Assembly (NCBI GenBank): GCA_023897205.1
Contig: JAHWDD010000002.1
Coordinates: 3,968,001 to 4,032,000 of the forward strand
DNA length: 64,000 nucleotides
Direction of reading: 5' to 3'
Source of the DNA: Exophiala sp. HKRS030
Lineage: Eukaryota > Ascomycota > Eurotiomycetes > Chaetothyriales > Herpotrichiellaceae
In this document: piece by piece, positions 47,373-57,774 of the stretch
Layout of the letters: each line of letters begins with the position of its first letter
Numbering within the stretch: position 1 is the stretch's first letter
The notes under the pieces: generated by a model
Databases searched by the model: none
What the model was told of the DNA's origin: nothing
The model's input: the letters and a program-made list of their open reading frames with translations, nothing else
Program-made: the position numbers and the translations under genes

Positions 47373-49397
47373 ATGTCGTCTTTCTTCAACAAGGTAGCGA
47401 AAGCCATACCCACAAATAACCATGATGATCCGCATCGTGAATCTGAGGAAGAGTCCCTCACGACCGTGTTATCGAGCCATGAAGACAGGACACAATTTTT
47501 GTTATTGGTCGCCAATTGTATGGGTTTCATGCGACTTCAAGTACTGAGCAATTTTGATCCAGCTTCGGGCACCGATAACATTGACCACACCTTGATTCCT
47601 GCGCTGAGCTCTGCGAAGATCTCTCATCAACATGCATCGGATTCAGCGGAGAAGGATGAAAGTCCCTCAGAAGAGCAACAGAAGAAGAACTATGAGCGAC
47701 GAAAAGCAGAATTATCTGCCGAAGAAATTATTCACCTCAAAGACGCAGCGATTAATCATTTTGATGGCTGGAGAGACAAAGTTATTCAACGGGTGGGAGA
47801 AATCATGAATCATTCGCAGATCAAGGATACAAAGTTGAAATCCACGCAATCATCTGAGAAGCAGGTCCATGCCGCAGAAGCTATAAAGAAGATGGAGAAC
47901 ACCGAGTTGGACCTTGCTCTTCGAAACTTATACCCTCCTCAGAAAACACCCTTGATCAATCTACCACAAACACAGCGTGTACTTATCTTGCACTCGCTTC
48001 TTCTTGTCCTCCTTAGCTTGGAGTCGTACACAGCCGAATCTCGAGTCCTACTGCTACGGATCACGAGCTCTCTACACTTACCGTTGAAACTACTAGCCGA
48101 GGACGAGAATCAGGTCGCTAAGGGATTACTTGAATCAGCAAAGCAGCAAATGAATGCCGATCCGGAAACCCAAAAGCGAGCCGAGGCGAATGCATCATCG
48201 CGAAAGTGGAAGGTCGGTCTGAGCGCCGCTGCGGGAGCTCTACTCATCGGCGTCACGGGAGGTTTAGCAGCTCCACTCCTCGCCGCGGGCGTCGGTTCGA
48301 TCATGGGTGGTATAGGCCTCGGCGCTACTGCGACAGCTGGCTACCTTGGGGCCCTGGCTGGAAGCGCTCCATTAGTCGGCGCTCTCTTTGGTGCGTACGG
48401 AGGTCGTATGACGGCCAGAATCACCGACAAGTACGCAAAGGAGGTTGAAGATTTTGCTTTCTTACCACTACAAGGAACCCAGGGGAACAAGCAGGATGCT
48501 CGACATCTCAGAGTGGCTATCTGTGTATCGGGCTATTTGACTGAGGAGGCGGAAATCATGAAACCTTGGAGACCTATTGGCGGCAGTATTGAAGGGTTCG
48601 CCCTTCGATGGGAGCTGGATGCGCTGCTCAAACTAGGAAGTGCTTTGACAGCATACGTGAGAAGTTATGCCTGGGGCTGGGCCAAAAAGGAAGTCATCAG
48701 CCGAACCATCTTTGCAACGTTCGCATCCGCACTGACTCTGCCATATGGAGTCGCTAAGCTTACAAAAATGGTCGACAATCCTTTTAGTATCGCTCGCTCG
48801 CGCAGTGAGAAGGCAGGCATTGTCTTGGCTCATGCGCTCATAGATAAGGTACAGGGTGAACGACCTGTCACTTTGATCGGATATTCACTTGGATCTCGGC
48901 TGATATATTCGTGTCTCAACGAATTGGCGGACAAGAAAGCATTTGGGCTCGTCGAGTCAGTCGTTCTAGCCGGGAGTGCCATGCCCTCAGACTCCATGGC
49001 ATGGCGCAAATTGCGTTCTGTCGTCAGTGGCCGAGTCATCAATGTTTATTCAACGAACGATTATTTACTCGGCATCCTATATCGAACCAGCAGTCTACAA
49101 TACGGTATTGCAGGTCTTCAACCTGTCGAGGACGTTCCTGGAGTACAGAACGTTGACGTATCATCTTTCGTGGATGGTCATACACAATATCGTTTCCTTA
49201 TGGGCCGTATCCTCCAGACTGTCGGCTTAGAGGACCTGAATCTTTCTGAAGTAGAGAAACAATTGAAGGAAATGCAGATTGAGCAACAGAAAAATGACGC
49301 CGAGCTTGAGAAGAGTGAAAAGGACGATAGCAACAAAAAGGATCTCGATGACCCCGATCGTGGACAACTGCCTGTTGAACAGACCAAGAGTGATTGA
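47373..49397 (+). CDS. DUF726 alpha/beta-hydrolase-like membrane protein (TMCO4/Mil1 family)
   Basis: Single-exon gene of 675 codons (674 aa). The N-terminal half is helical and charged. A glycine/alanine-rich block follows at about residues 283-350 (AAAGALLIGVTGGLAAPLL and repeats), likely several membrane helices. The C-terminal half has an alpha/beta hydrolase core with the nucleophile elbow GYSLGS, then VESVVLAGSAMPS, NVYSTNDYLLG and the late histidine in VDGHTQYR. The protein ends with a lysine/glutamate coiled coil. Family members are conserved from yeast to man and are linked to Golgi/endosomal sorting; the catalysed reaction is unknown. It looks like a conserved core gene, marking the passage out of the subtelomeric island. 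Confidence 0.9.
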   Translation: MSSFFNKVAKAIPTNNHDDPHRESEEESLTTVLSSHEDRTQFLLLVANCMGFMRLQVLSNFDPASGTDNIDHTLIPALSSAKISHQHASDSAEKDESPSEEQQKKNYERRKAELSAEEIIHLKDAAINHFDGWRDKVIQRVGEIMNHSQIKDTKLKSTQSSEKQVHAAEAIKKMENTELDLALRNLYPPQKTPLINLPQTQRVLILHSLLLVLLSLESYTAESRVLLLRITSSLHLPLKLLAEDENQVAKGLLESAKQQMNADPETQKRAEANASSRKWKVGLSAAAGALLIGVTGGLAAPLLAAGVGSIMGGIGLGATATAGYLGALAGSAPLVGALFGAYGGRMTARITDKYAKEVEDFAFLPLQGTQGNKQDARHLRVAICVSGYLTEEAEIMKPWRPIGGSIEGFALRWELDALLKLGSALTAYVRSYAWGWAKKEVISRTIFATFASALTLPYGVAKLTKMVDNPFSIARSRSEKAGIVLAHALIDKVQGERPVTLIGYSLGSRLIYSCLNELADKKAFGLVESVVLAGSAMPSDSMAWRKLRSVVSGRVINVYSTNDYLLGILYRTSSLQYGIAGLQPVEDVPGVQNVDVSSFVDGHTQYRFLMGRILQTVGLEDLNLSEVEKQLKEMQIEQQKNDAELEKSEKDDSNKKDLDDPDRGQLPVEQTKSD

Positions 49398-49617
49398 CGA
49401 GGACCAACACCACATGTTTTAGCGACTTCAAGATAATGAAATAAACCTGACGCTGGAAACTAATCACGCACAAATACGTAACGTTGAGCAAGCTTCATAG
49501 ATTGTAGAAACGAATTAATGAGAGATATCAAATTAACGTATCATTAGGAGACTATCTAGTTATGGAGAGAGCCACATTATCATTAAGTCTTGTGTCAACT
49601 ATCTCGGCTCCAAGTTG
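49398..49617. other. Short convergent spacer
   Basis: 3' flanks of two convergent genes, AT-rich. Nothing else is seen. Confidence 0.5.
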
Positions 49618-51132
49618 TCATAGCGCCGCTGCATCTCTGGAATTGCAGCTGGAATGACCTTGATGAGATGCGGCGCGCTTGGCCTTTCTCACTGATGGTT
49701 GCCAGTGGCGTTTCACTGAGGGTGGGGTAACACGCGGGATTCTGTCAAGTCCACCTCCTGTGGCGTAAAGTGCGATCGAATTGGCAATGCTCTGAGTGTT
49801 GAGGAAGAAGGCGTCCAGATTGAGGTTAGTGATGTTATCTCCTGGTTGGTGGTAATTAACATCATAAGGTTCACCTGCGGTTCCACCATACGCCTCGGCT
49901 TCTTCTTCAGTCTTGGAGTCTTCAGCCCCAGTGAATAAACCACCTGCAGGGATATTGTTCTCAAGGAAGGGACCATAATCTGAACGGCCACTGAATTCGG
50001 TTGAGCTGTAATTGACACCTTTTGTGATGTAGAAGGCTTGGAAATCCCATTCGATCTCAGCAGACCCAGGTGGACCACTGAGATTGAAGCTGCTTCCATC
50101 ACCGTCGTAGATGGCGTAGTAATAGTTGGGAGATGCGATCATGTCGAAGTTGAGATATGCACGAACTTTGGCGATTTCACTCGCTGATTGGTTGAGTTGA
50201 CTAACATAGTATGTAGAGCCGAGTAGACCGAATTCTTCAGCACTCCAGAACAGCCACCGCACTGCGTTTGTCACTGTGAAGTTGGTAAGAGCGAGAGCCG
50301 TTGTGAGTATGCCAATTGTTCCAGACCCGTCGTCGTTGATACCCGGACCCTCGAAGACCGAGTCAGTATGTGCACCTGCCGCGATGACGTTGTCATGATC
50401 ACCACCAATTGTTTCCGCGATGACATTGAACGTTGTGCGGTTCTCCAGAACTGCATTCACTGAGAGCTCGGCAGTAACATTGGTTCCGGCTTCAAGCAAA
50501 GCCAGATATGTTTCACCAGCTTCGAGAGAGATTCCTACGACAGGCACATAATCTCCAACACCACCAAGGGTACCCGCTGTAATCTGATCTTCGACGTTAT
50601 TGTAGATGATAGCGCCCACTGCTCCAGCGGTCAAGGCGTTGGTAGCCTTCAGAGCGAAAGTACATTCACCACGGGAGATGAGGAGGATCGCGTCGGTCGA
50701 CTCGGGAGGATAATCTTCGCTCGAGCAGCCGACATTGGCAACGGCGACAAGAGGTGCGCTGGCATTTCCACTTGGAGTGTATGTGAAGAAGCCGATTTCT
50801 TGCTCCTCGTCGTCGATTGTCAGGGAGCCTGTGGCAGCAGAGAAGAGCTCGACAAATTCTTGGAGTTCAACATTGTAATAACCGGTAGCATTGAGTGTGT
50901 CAAAAAGATATTGTACGGTGGCATTGTGACCTTGGCCACCGAAGGCACGGTTACCATCCGGATCTGCGTCTGCAAAAGCCTGCAATTGCTCTGCCCCAGC
51001 GACAAGATCGTCAAGAGAAATAAGAGCTTGAAGTTCTTCGGTCGTGACGGGCGGTAAATCTTGAGCAATCACCTGTACGGCAAATGCAGCCAAAGCACAT
51101 AGTGGAAGTGCACGCATCATCTTGGTTGGCAT
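49618..51132 (-). CDS. Secreted M28 aminopeptidase with PA domain
   Basis: Zinc exopeptidase that removes N-terminal residues from peptides outside the cell, like fungal leucine aminopeptidase 2 and aminopeptidase Y. One exon of 505 codons (504 aa). The signal peptide ends near residue 23. A PA (protease-associated) lid follows at about 125-225 (ISRGECTFALKATNALTAGA). The two-zinc site is complete: His in AGAHTDSV, Asp in GINDDGSG, Glu in WSAEEFGLLGS, Asp in LNFDMI and His in VNYHQPGD. Many NxT/NxS sites suggest glycosylation. The basic C-terminal tail (KRHWQPSVRKAKRAA) is unusual and could be cleaved. A role in extracellular nitrogen acquisition is likely, which suits an amino-acid permease in the same region. 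Confidence 0.93.
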   Translation of the reverse strand: MPTKMMRALPLCALAAFAVQVIAQDLPPVTTEELQALISLDDLVAGAEQLQAFADADPDGNRAFGGQGHNATVQYLFDTLNATGYYNVELQEFVELFSAATGSLTIDDEEQEIGFFTYTPSGNASAPLVAVANVGCSSEDYPPESTDAILLISRGECTFALKATNALTAGAVGAIIYNNVEDQITAGTLGGVGDYVPVVGISLEAGETYLALLEAGTNVTAELSVNAVLENRTTFNVIAETIGGDHDNVIAAGAHTDSVFEGPGINDDGSGTIGILTTALALTNFTVTNAVRWLFWSAEEFGLLGSTYYVSQLNQSASEIAKVRAYLNFDMIASPNYYYAIYDGDGSSFNLSGPPGSAEIEWDFQAFYITKGVNYSSTEFSGRSDYGPFLENNIPAGGLFTGAEDSKTEEEAEAYGGTAGEPYDVNYHQPGDNITNLNLDAFFLNTQSIANSIALYATGGGLDRIPRVTPPSVKRHWQPSVRKAKRAASHQGHSSCNSRDAAAL

Positions 51133-52074
51133 GGAGAAGAACGAAAGGTGGGTGTCAGGGAAATTTCAGATCAGATCTGGTGTTTTGCGCGCCTTTTCTA
51201 GAAGTCCATACTTCACCTTCACGTGAAAACGAGATTCACCCTCGATGACGATCGGTGGATCCAAACGCAAGTACATTGTTACATTGTGAATTGAACAAGA
51301 GGACGATGTCGACCTACCAAGCTCGTTCAGGAAGCTCAAAATATCAAAGGATGTCTTTTTTATCGAATGATGCGAAGGTCAAGGTCGTACATAGAGAACA
51401 ACTAGCCTCTTCCCTGGCAAAACAGCCTTGGCATCGTCAATAAGTTGTTCCTGGATTGGAAGGTCATGCATGCCAATGGATTGAGATACGGAATAGAACA
51501 CCACCTTTGCAGTCGGCAGTGACGCTGTGTGACGCAGATCACAAACCGGAGCTACGGTGGAGAGGATTCTGAAGCTAAGCATTGGCTGCTGGAGGGATTG
51601 CCAAGATCTTCATTCGCCGTCCGCCGGGCAGGTCAAGCAAAAGCAAGGCCTCAGACCAAGTGCGGGGAGGAAACAAGTGCCAGTGGCGGCTCTTTGGGAG
51701 GAGGGAGCTGGCCATCTTGGTTCCTCTACAGGGGTTTTTGGGCTCTCTGGATGGGGACACGGAGGCTGAGGGGCCCTCTGGCATGGACAATCCAGGTAAA
51801 TGCCAGGTGCAAAGGGTAAAAGAACCACTGGGAAGATAGCAGCGTCGTATCCGTCGCATGAGAGACACAGACCTCGGTAAACTGATCATTTCCTACACGC
51901 ACTTGATTGGTTGAACATGTTCATCACGAGCTTGGTATCCATGATGATGTCTTGCACTCGAATTCTTGAACCAAGGACAGCCTTAGGCGTGCTGTACCGG
52001 CATAAAATGTCATTTATTTTCAGGCTGAGACCCAACCATGATGTTGCTTGAAACTTGCAAGCTGAGTCTGGTGG
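51133..52074. other. Intergenic, 0.9 kb
   Basis: Promoter of the peptidase and 3' flank of the next regulator. Overlapping frames on both strands at 51530-51890 reflect GC-richer sequence, and none is family-like. Confidence 0.45.
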
Positions 52075-53925
52075 CTAGCTGTAAGTCTGTCTATGCAACC
52101 ACATCTCAGTCATAGCTGATGATAATTCATCGAATCGTGAACCGTCCAGGTCAGCAGCTACTGACGAAGATGTTTTGTCCAACAGCCAACTTCGCAAGAG
52201 ACCAACCACCATCTCCTGGTCTTGCGGTGATATGTAGCTAAAGACCTTCAACGCCTCAATCGTTGAACAACTTGTAATTGATCCTATTCTACTGGCCTCT
52301 TGCTCGCCAAGTGAATGTCGCATTACATAGCTTCTGGCATGGCATATCAAGGAAACCAAAGCTCCAGCTCGGAGTAACCATGCTCCAGATTCGGCATCTC
52401 TCGCCGAGCTGTCTTTCGATATTTGCCTCAATTTCTGTAAGAAGATAATCTGCTGAGTGAAATGAATTTCTGGGAAAGACAATAAGACTCGGTGCAAGTT
52501 AAACAGCATTGCGAAATGTCGAGCTCTTCGTATGTATGGCAATGTGGGATCGTAAGGAATACAAAGAATTTTTCCAGCACAATCACATTGGATCAAGTCG
52601 TCCAAAGATCTGTAGTAGTTGTCGATCGGTTGCCAGCCGTCGGTTCCAACACGCTTGACCTCAGCTTGCGTTTTCTCCGCGCACAACCAGGTATGTCTTG
52701 CACTCATCGCCGCTAGAGTCTTGATGAAATTGGTCTTACAACTCTCAAAATCTTGAAACGTTGTGATGACGAAAGGCTTGAAAGAATAAGTCATGATAAA
52801 GAAATCTGGGTGCATGTGTATAAATGTTTTTCCAAATGCTGTGTGACCTCCTCGGGCTCGCATCAACTGATCCAGGCCCGGAGATGTATGGCAGAATTTT
52901 CTTCGTCCGTAGTGGCAGCCATCATCATAGCCGCGAGAGCATGATCTGGTTCAGTGTCTGCATTGCTGAGGGACTTGCGCATCGCCTCATACGAACTGGC
53001 CTTTGTCTGAGCGTGTAGTGGCTGTTTATTGCTTGTTCCCCTCATTGCTGAGATGTATTCTTCTGAACTGGTTATCAGCCATCTCACCACTGATGGATAT
53101 ACATGCGTAATTTGGGCGATCCACGTTCTGAGAGGGCAGAATGGTCCATTTGGTGTAAGTCCTAGCGAGGCAACTGGGACATATGTAAAGTCTACATCCT
53201 TCATTAGCAGGGAAGATGACTCGAAAATGTGACTTACAGAAATGTATCAATGATCGCTCATACTCATTCAGCTGCACTGGTAGCGTGAAAAAGGGGTCCA
53301 ACATCGATTGCAGCTCTCTTCCAGGGGACGGGGTCCTTAACGGGCTAGATCGACTGGAACTCGAACCTGTGGAGGAAGACAACGATTCGTCCGCAAAATA
53401 CGGGTTTGATCTTGCGTAGTTGTGCAAGGCACCATTTTTCGTGCCTATGTAGAAACTCGTCGGGGTCATATTCGCGATTGGAGAGGATTTCCGAACGACT
53501 GATGAGTCCGTATTCTGGTGTCCTCGAGTATCATTTTCATACCTGGTCTCGATCGTCTCGGTTTTCTCTGTATTGATGAACTCCTCGCTGTATGAAGCTT
53601 TATCGATGCTGGGACCAGAGAGTTGCTCCGGTTCAATAGAGATAAAAATTTGAGGCCGCGAGGATATCTCGAATGCTTGGTAGGACTCCTGAAAGTGTGG
53701 TTAGCAATGCCATTGCAGCCCTGAGTCTTGAGAGCCTGAATTTCTTACACTTCTATGTGGAAATGCGACCTCTGTGTTCTGCTGAACCCTTTTCTTTCTT
53801 CTCCTCTCGTGAGCATGCAAAGCAACTTGCTTGTTTATCAAGGACTTGTGGGTTTTGTCAGGTTTGACTTGAGCATTAGCTTTTGTCCTAACCACGAAGA
53901 CAAAACCCTGAGCGTTATCAGCCAT
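52075..53925 (-). CDS. Fungal-specific transcription factor (Fungal_trans_2-type, no zinc cluster), one apparent frameshift
   Basis: Exons are 53925-53749, 53688-53238 and 53191-52075; introns of 60 and 46 nt are GT-AG. The N-terminus (FVFVVRTKANAQVK, then a basic HERRRKKR) is the start seen in many ascomycete regulators that lack a Zn2Cys6 cluster. A long serine/threonine-rich linker precedes the regulatory domain: DPFFTLPVQLNEYERSLIH, GPFCPLRTWIAQITHVYP, then LRAWIS. There the frame changes at AA 52865-52866. One added base would give LMRARGGHTAFG, the family's usual continuation, and 582 codons in total. The remaining part (IRRARHFAMLFNLHRVLL, FSYISPQDQEMV) is well preserved. The upstream frame is open to 54048, but the Met at 53925 best fits the family. 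Target unknown. Confidence 0.75.
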
Positions 53926-55696
53926 TTCGACGAAATCCTGGGCGTCTGGCACTCGGACACAGACGTCGCGTGCACCTCCGGGAACAATGGACTCGGCCGT
54001 GGCCCAGCTCCCTCGAGGGGAACAGGCAGCATTTCTCAATAAAGCCAACTTCGCATGAAGACCTCACGATATTCGAGCATGGGATTCGAGTTTGCAGTAT
54101 TGGTAACATGGTGCTTGGGGAGCTGTTCACCGACGACCCTAATTTGGCTAGTGCCGTATCAGCATTCGACGTGAGTAGTCATGATGTCCATCTCTTCACC
54201 GCTTGCGGATACTCGGCGATTTGTGCTCAATTCGCCGCGAAATCAATCCAGTCTGGTGGAAGAAGACTCATGATATGATACCGAGCTTGTCCCACCAAGT
54301 CTGTGGACTGGATCGGCTCATACCAATCAAAAGGTCAATTAGGGGCGTGGAAATGAGAGTTCATGTATGAGATGGTTCATTCAGAACTTAGTAATCACAG
54401 CCATTCTCCACTCTCCTTTTGTGACAACTGTGTACAAGCGATTCCGCTCTACCCAGAACCAAGGGCTCTGAGGCTAATAGTGACTCAGTGCAAGAAACTG
54501 TTGCAGGTGCAGCATTGTGATCATCAGGGTCCCATTGGCACGGTTCAGACCTAAGGCGCACAATCGGCGCTTCGCCGCTGCCAGTTATAGCCCGTGGCCG
54601 TAGCATATGTCATGTCAGACGCGGTGAGTAGATGCGTTTAGCAGAGTGAGGTGCACCTATGTATCACTGAGTGGTGTCGAGATCAAGAAGAGAATGGAAA
54701 CCAAAGGGGCTCGGAGGAAAACGAGATATGCGAGAAATTTTATTTATCTGGCATCTCGTGCACTCTCGGTGGCAAGAAACGTGTAGGCGAGTCAATATCA
54801 TGTGGAGAAGCATAAGGTAAGCAGAACTTTCCAAATCTACCTGCTTAACCACTTTCGGCATTCGTAGGGTGGTCCTTGACTGTCAGGTGCATGGCTGGCC
54901 AATTGTTGGGATGGTTCCCAGGGACATTCGGACGCGTCTATGCGGTTGACTTGTCATTCGCTTTGATGATGGCTGGAGGTCTACATACACACGGGAAGAG
55001 TTTCCAGACTGTCTTTTTCAAACATTGTCAGTCCACAGCTTGCTAGAGGGGCACTCAACGCTTAACTTGAAGGTTCGGAGTCGCATGTCTAAACGTTGAT
55101 AGAATCGTCAGTAGGGCACGAAATATAGAACAAATATTCTCATTGGGATTGATTCGGTTCGGTTCGTTGTAAAACCCAGAATCAATAAAATCAAAACTGT
55201 GACAGTCTTGGTACAGATAGAGCACTTGCAAGATGATTCAGCTGAGAAGAGGCATGGATGACAGATTCGTGGTGAGGAGAACCATTGGGCTTTGCCGACT
55301 ATGCCATTTTTGGAATACGTAGGATGGATCTGGTTTCCAGGTGGCAGTCAAGTCTCAAAGTAATAATTGCACTATCCGTTAAGTCCCACGGATTGTAAGT
55401 GGTACGCGTCAAACAAAAACAGATGGGAGTATTGAAAGGTAGCACCAAGTAAATACTACATGGTCATAAGTAGCCACGAAGGTAACACACAGGGTATTAT
55501 GTAGGATCCGGTCGACAATCACTCGCGTGTTAACTCTAAACGTATTCTTTGCACCTACTGGATTTGGCATTCACCAAAGGAGAGGCTGTCGAAGCTTGCC
55601 CTAACAAGATCCATCAGATGCCATCAGAGCAATAGGAACCAACCACGTGCTGCAAGAGCTCGAGAGCCCTGTCACTCCTCCACCAAAAAGATCGCT
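53926..55696. other. Intergenic, 1.8 kb, nothing recognised
   Basis: Promoter of the regulator at its left end. A plus-strand frame at 53970-54278 (102 codons) overlaps that promoter and is not recognisable. No tRNA or repeat is seen. Confidence 0.45.
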
Positions 55697-56204
55697 TCAT
55701 CCTTTAACCGAAAGCACCTGTTTCAATCTCCGGAGATCATCCTCACTCAATGTTTGCTCTTGCCTGACGCCATCTACAGGCTTCATGTATTGACATCGAT
55801 CTTTTGCATACCATTCAACCTCGATGATGCCTTGACCAATCCCCTTCATCCCTTGATCCAGTCCTCCAGCCTTGACGCATACGATATCCGGCAAGAGTTC
55901 TGGTTGCGTATACAACGAACTTCCACAATTCCCACAGAACATGTGCTTATTGAATCTCCCACTATCGCCCACGGCATCGAATTCTTTTGGTTTACCCGAC
56001 AATAATTGAAAGTCTTGTCGCGGCACCACGACGTTGGATGTAAAGGGACCTCCACTCCATTTTTGACAATCGATACAATGGCACAACGCCGTAATGATGT
56101 ATTCTCCTATCACGGGTGAATTGCCAGTGGCCTCGATATCGGTGTGTTGGCTTACCCGTCAATTCGTACTTGATATCCCCGCACATGCAGCTCCCCTTGA
56201 CCAT
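55697..56204 (-). CDS. GFA/CENP-V zinc-domain protein
   Basis: Small cytosolic protein of the GFA family (glutathione-dependent formaldehyde-activating-like; the reaction of most fungal members is unproven). Exons are 56204-56156 and 56106-55697; a 49-nt intron gives 153 codons (152 aa). Zinc ligands are CMC at residues 6-8, CHCIDC and CGNC in the middle. I chose the Met just before KGSCMCG, as usual for the family; an in-frame Met at 56306 would add 34 non-family residues. The C-terminus has the customary short basic helix (LRRLKQVL). It looks complete. Confidence 0.85.
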
Positions 56205-57159
56205 AGTGAATGATGACTTGTCTCGAGACTCGTGTTTTGTTAGACGAAAGCTGTCTCCTTGACACCTTCGGAGTGCATCTACAATGCTGTCTCTTAAGCT
56301 CGCCAATGAAACCTCGTCGTTGCCCGTAAATGGGTGGTGGGGGTATCAGCCTTTACTGCCTGACTAAGTAGGTGCACTTGCGCCGTGAATCCAATTGCAT
56401 TGTTATTGGCCAACATCTCGATCACGTTTTCACAGCAGTTTCAATTGTTAGACGCCTCACGGCAGGTGCAGCCAAAAAGCAAAAGTTGCTCCTTCCCTTC
56501 GAGGAAATCCCAATGAATCGTCAAAGAAATGCAAACGATTGGTTGCAACTCGATCAAGCTTGACTTCTTTGAGAAGGTGCCCCAACTGGCCAAAGTTGCA
56601 GGCAGGCAGGTGACAAACGCTGCAGGTCATCGTTAGCCTGGCGACGACGGGACGACTTTTCAACCTACAACATCCACCAGCTTGCAGGCGACCCAAGCTT
56701 CGACCTGTTTGTGGAATTTCCCCTTGTCCCGAATGAGCAGTTGTACGTTTATCCCCACACAGGCGACTAGTGCGAAGAGCCCATGCTAATCCTCATTGAG
56801 AATTCGTAGGGCTTCAATTGCGAGACCAGAAGTTCGATAGAACACCAGTCAACTCCACCCACCACCTCCTTCAACCTCCCGCCCCTCTCAACCGTTACGA
56901 AACTGTGCTCAGTCATCCTTGGGTCCATAGTTTAACCACGATTGGCGAATGCCCTAACCAAAATAAGAAGCCGTATAGGCTTGGTATTGCACCCACTCGA
57001 ATTCATGTTTGGCATTATCAACATCACACCTCTTCAATGATTGATGTATTAAACTGTTCCTTTGCCACCACCCAAACGGCCGAGTCTTCCATTCAAGCCA
57101 ACAATACCAGAGAAGCATCGATCCTTCACTATATTGATCTTTGACTCACACCAATCGAC
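56205..57159. other. Intergenic with an upstream open frame before the bZIP gene
   Basis: Contains divergent promoters. A 108-codon plus-strand frame (56818-57144) ends 15 bases before the bZIP start. It is not family-like, but it could act as an upstream reading frame in the bZIP leader if transcribed. Confidence 0.35.
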
Positions 57160-57774
57160 ATGGACTACTTCACCTTTGACCATTCGTCTGCAAGTACATC
57201 ACCCACGCTATCGTCCGAAGCCCCAGACTTGGCAACCATCGATAGCCCGCCAGATCTACCGTTCTTGCTGGTATGTTTGCCATCGCAATTTCTACGGCTT
57301 TCAAGATACTAACTGAGCAACAGGATCAACAAATAATTCTCGACCCATCTCTATTCGGAAGCGACATGTCCTTCCAATGGGAACAAAACATCCCTCAAGC
57401 TTGGCATACCTTCAATGTCCAGCCTCAAATCAGCACAAAGTCTCAAGGCCCAACGAACGCCCATGCACCATCGCAAAGTCGCACCAAGAAAGACAGCGAC
57501 GACGAGACAAAATTTCATGTAAGTTTACCTTTGCCTCCTGTTTCACTCTCATCATGACTGACGATTCCAGAAACGACGAGCTCAAAATCGGACATCCCAA
57601 CGTCTATTCCGAGAACGCAAACTTAATTACATCAAGGGCATCGAAGCGCAACTCGAAGAACTCAATGAAAGATATCAAGATCTGCTCGTGTTATACAACA
57701 ACCAAAGCAAAGACAATGTCGCACTTCTTTCCAGAATAGCAAGTCTTACAGCAAAAATGGCGAATGATCGCTGA
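57160..57774 (+). CDS. Small AP-1/Yap-like bZIP transcription factor
   Basis: Exons are 57160-57270, 57324-57518 and 57571-57774; introns of 53 and 52 nt give 170 codons (169 aa). An acidic, serine/proline-rich N-terminus is followed at the third exon by the basic region KRRAQNRTSQRLFRERK and a leucine-zipper heptad array (IEAQLEELNERY, then LLVLYNNQ, LLSRIASL). The basic region matches the fungal Yap/AP-1 pattern NxxSQRxFRER, with Thr where Ala is usual after NR. The gene ends at TGA 57772-57774. The same frame stays open for 46 more codons behind that stop, so the protein could once have been longer. Role: nuclear, possibly stress or metabolic control. Confidence 0.8.

Noticed and set aside
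48206..48448. Arg/Ser-rich 80-codon frame
   Set aside because: Shadow frame of the Gly/Ala-rich part of the DUF726 gene.
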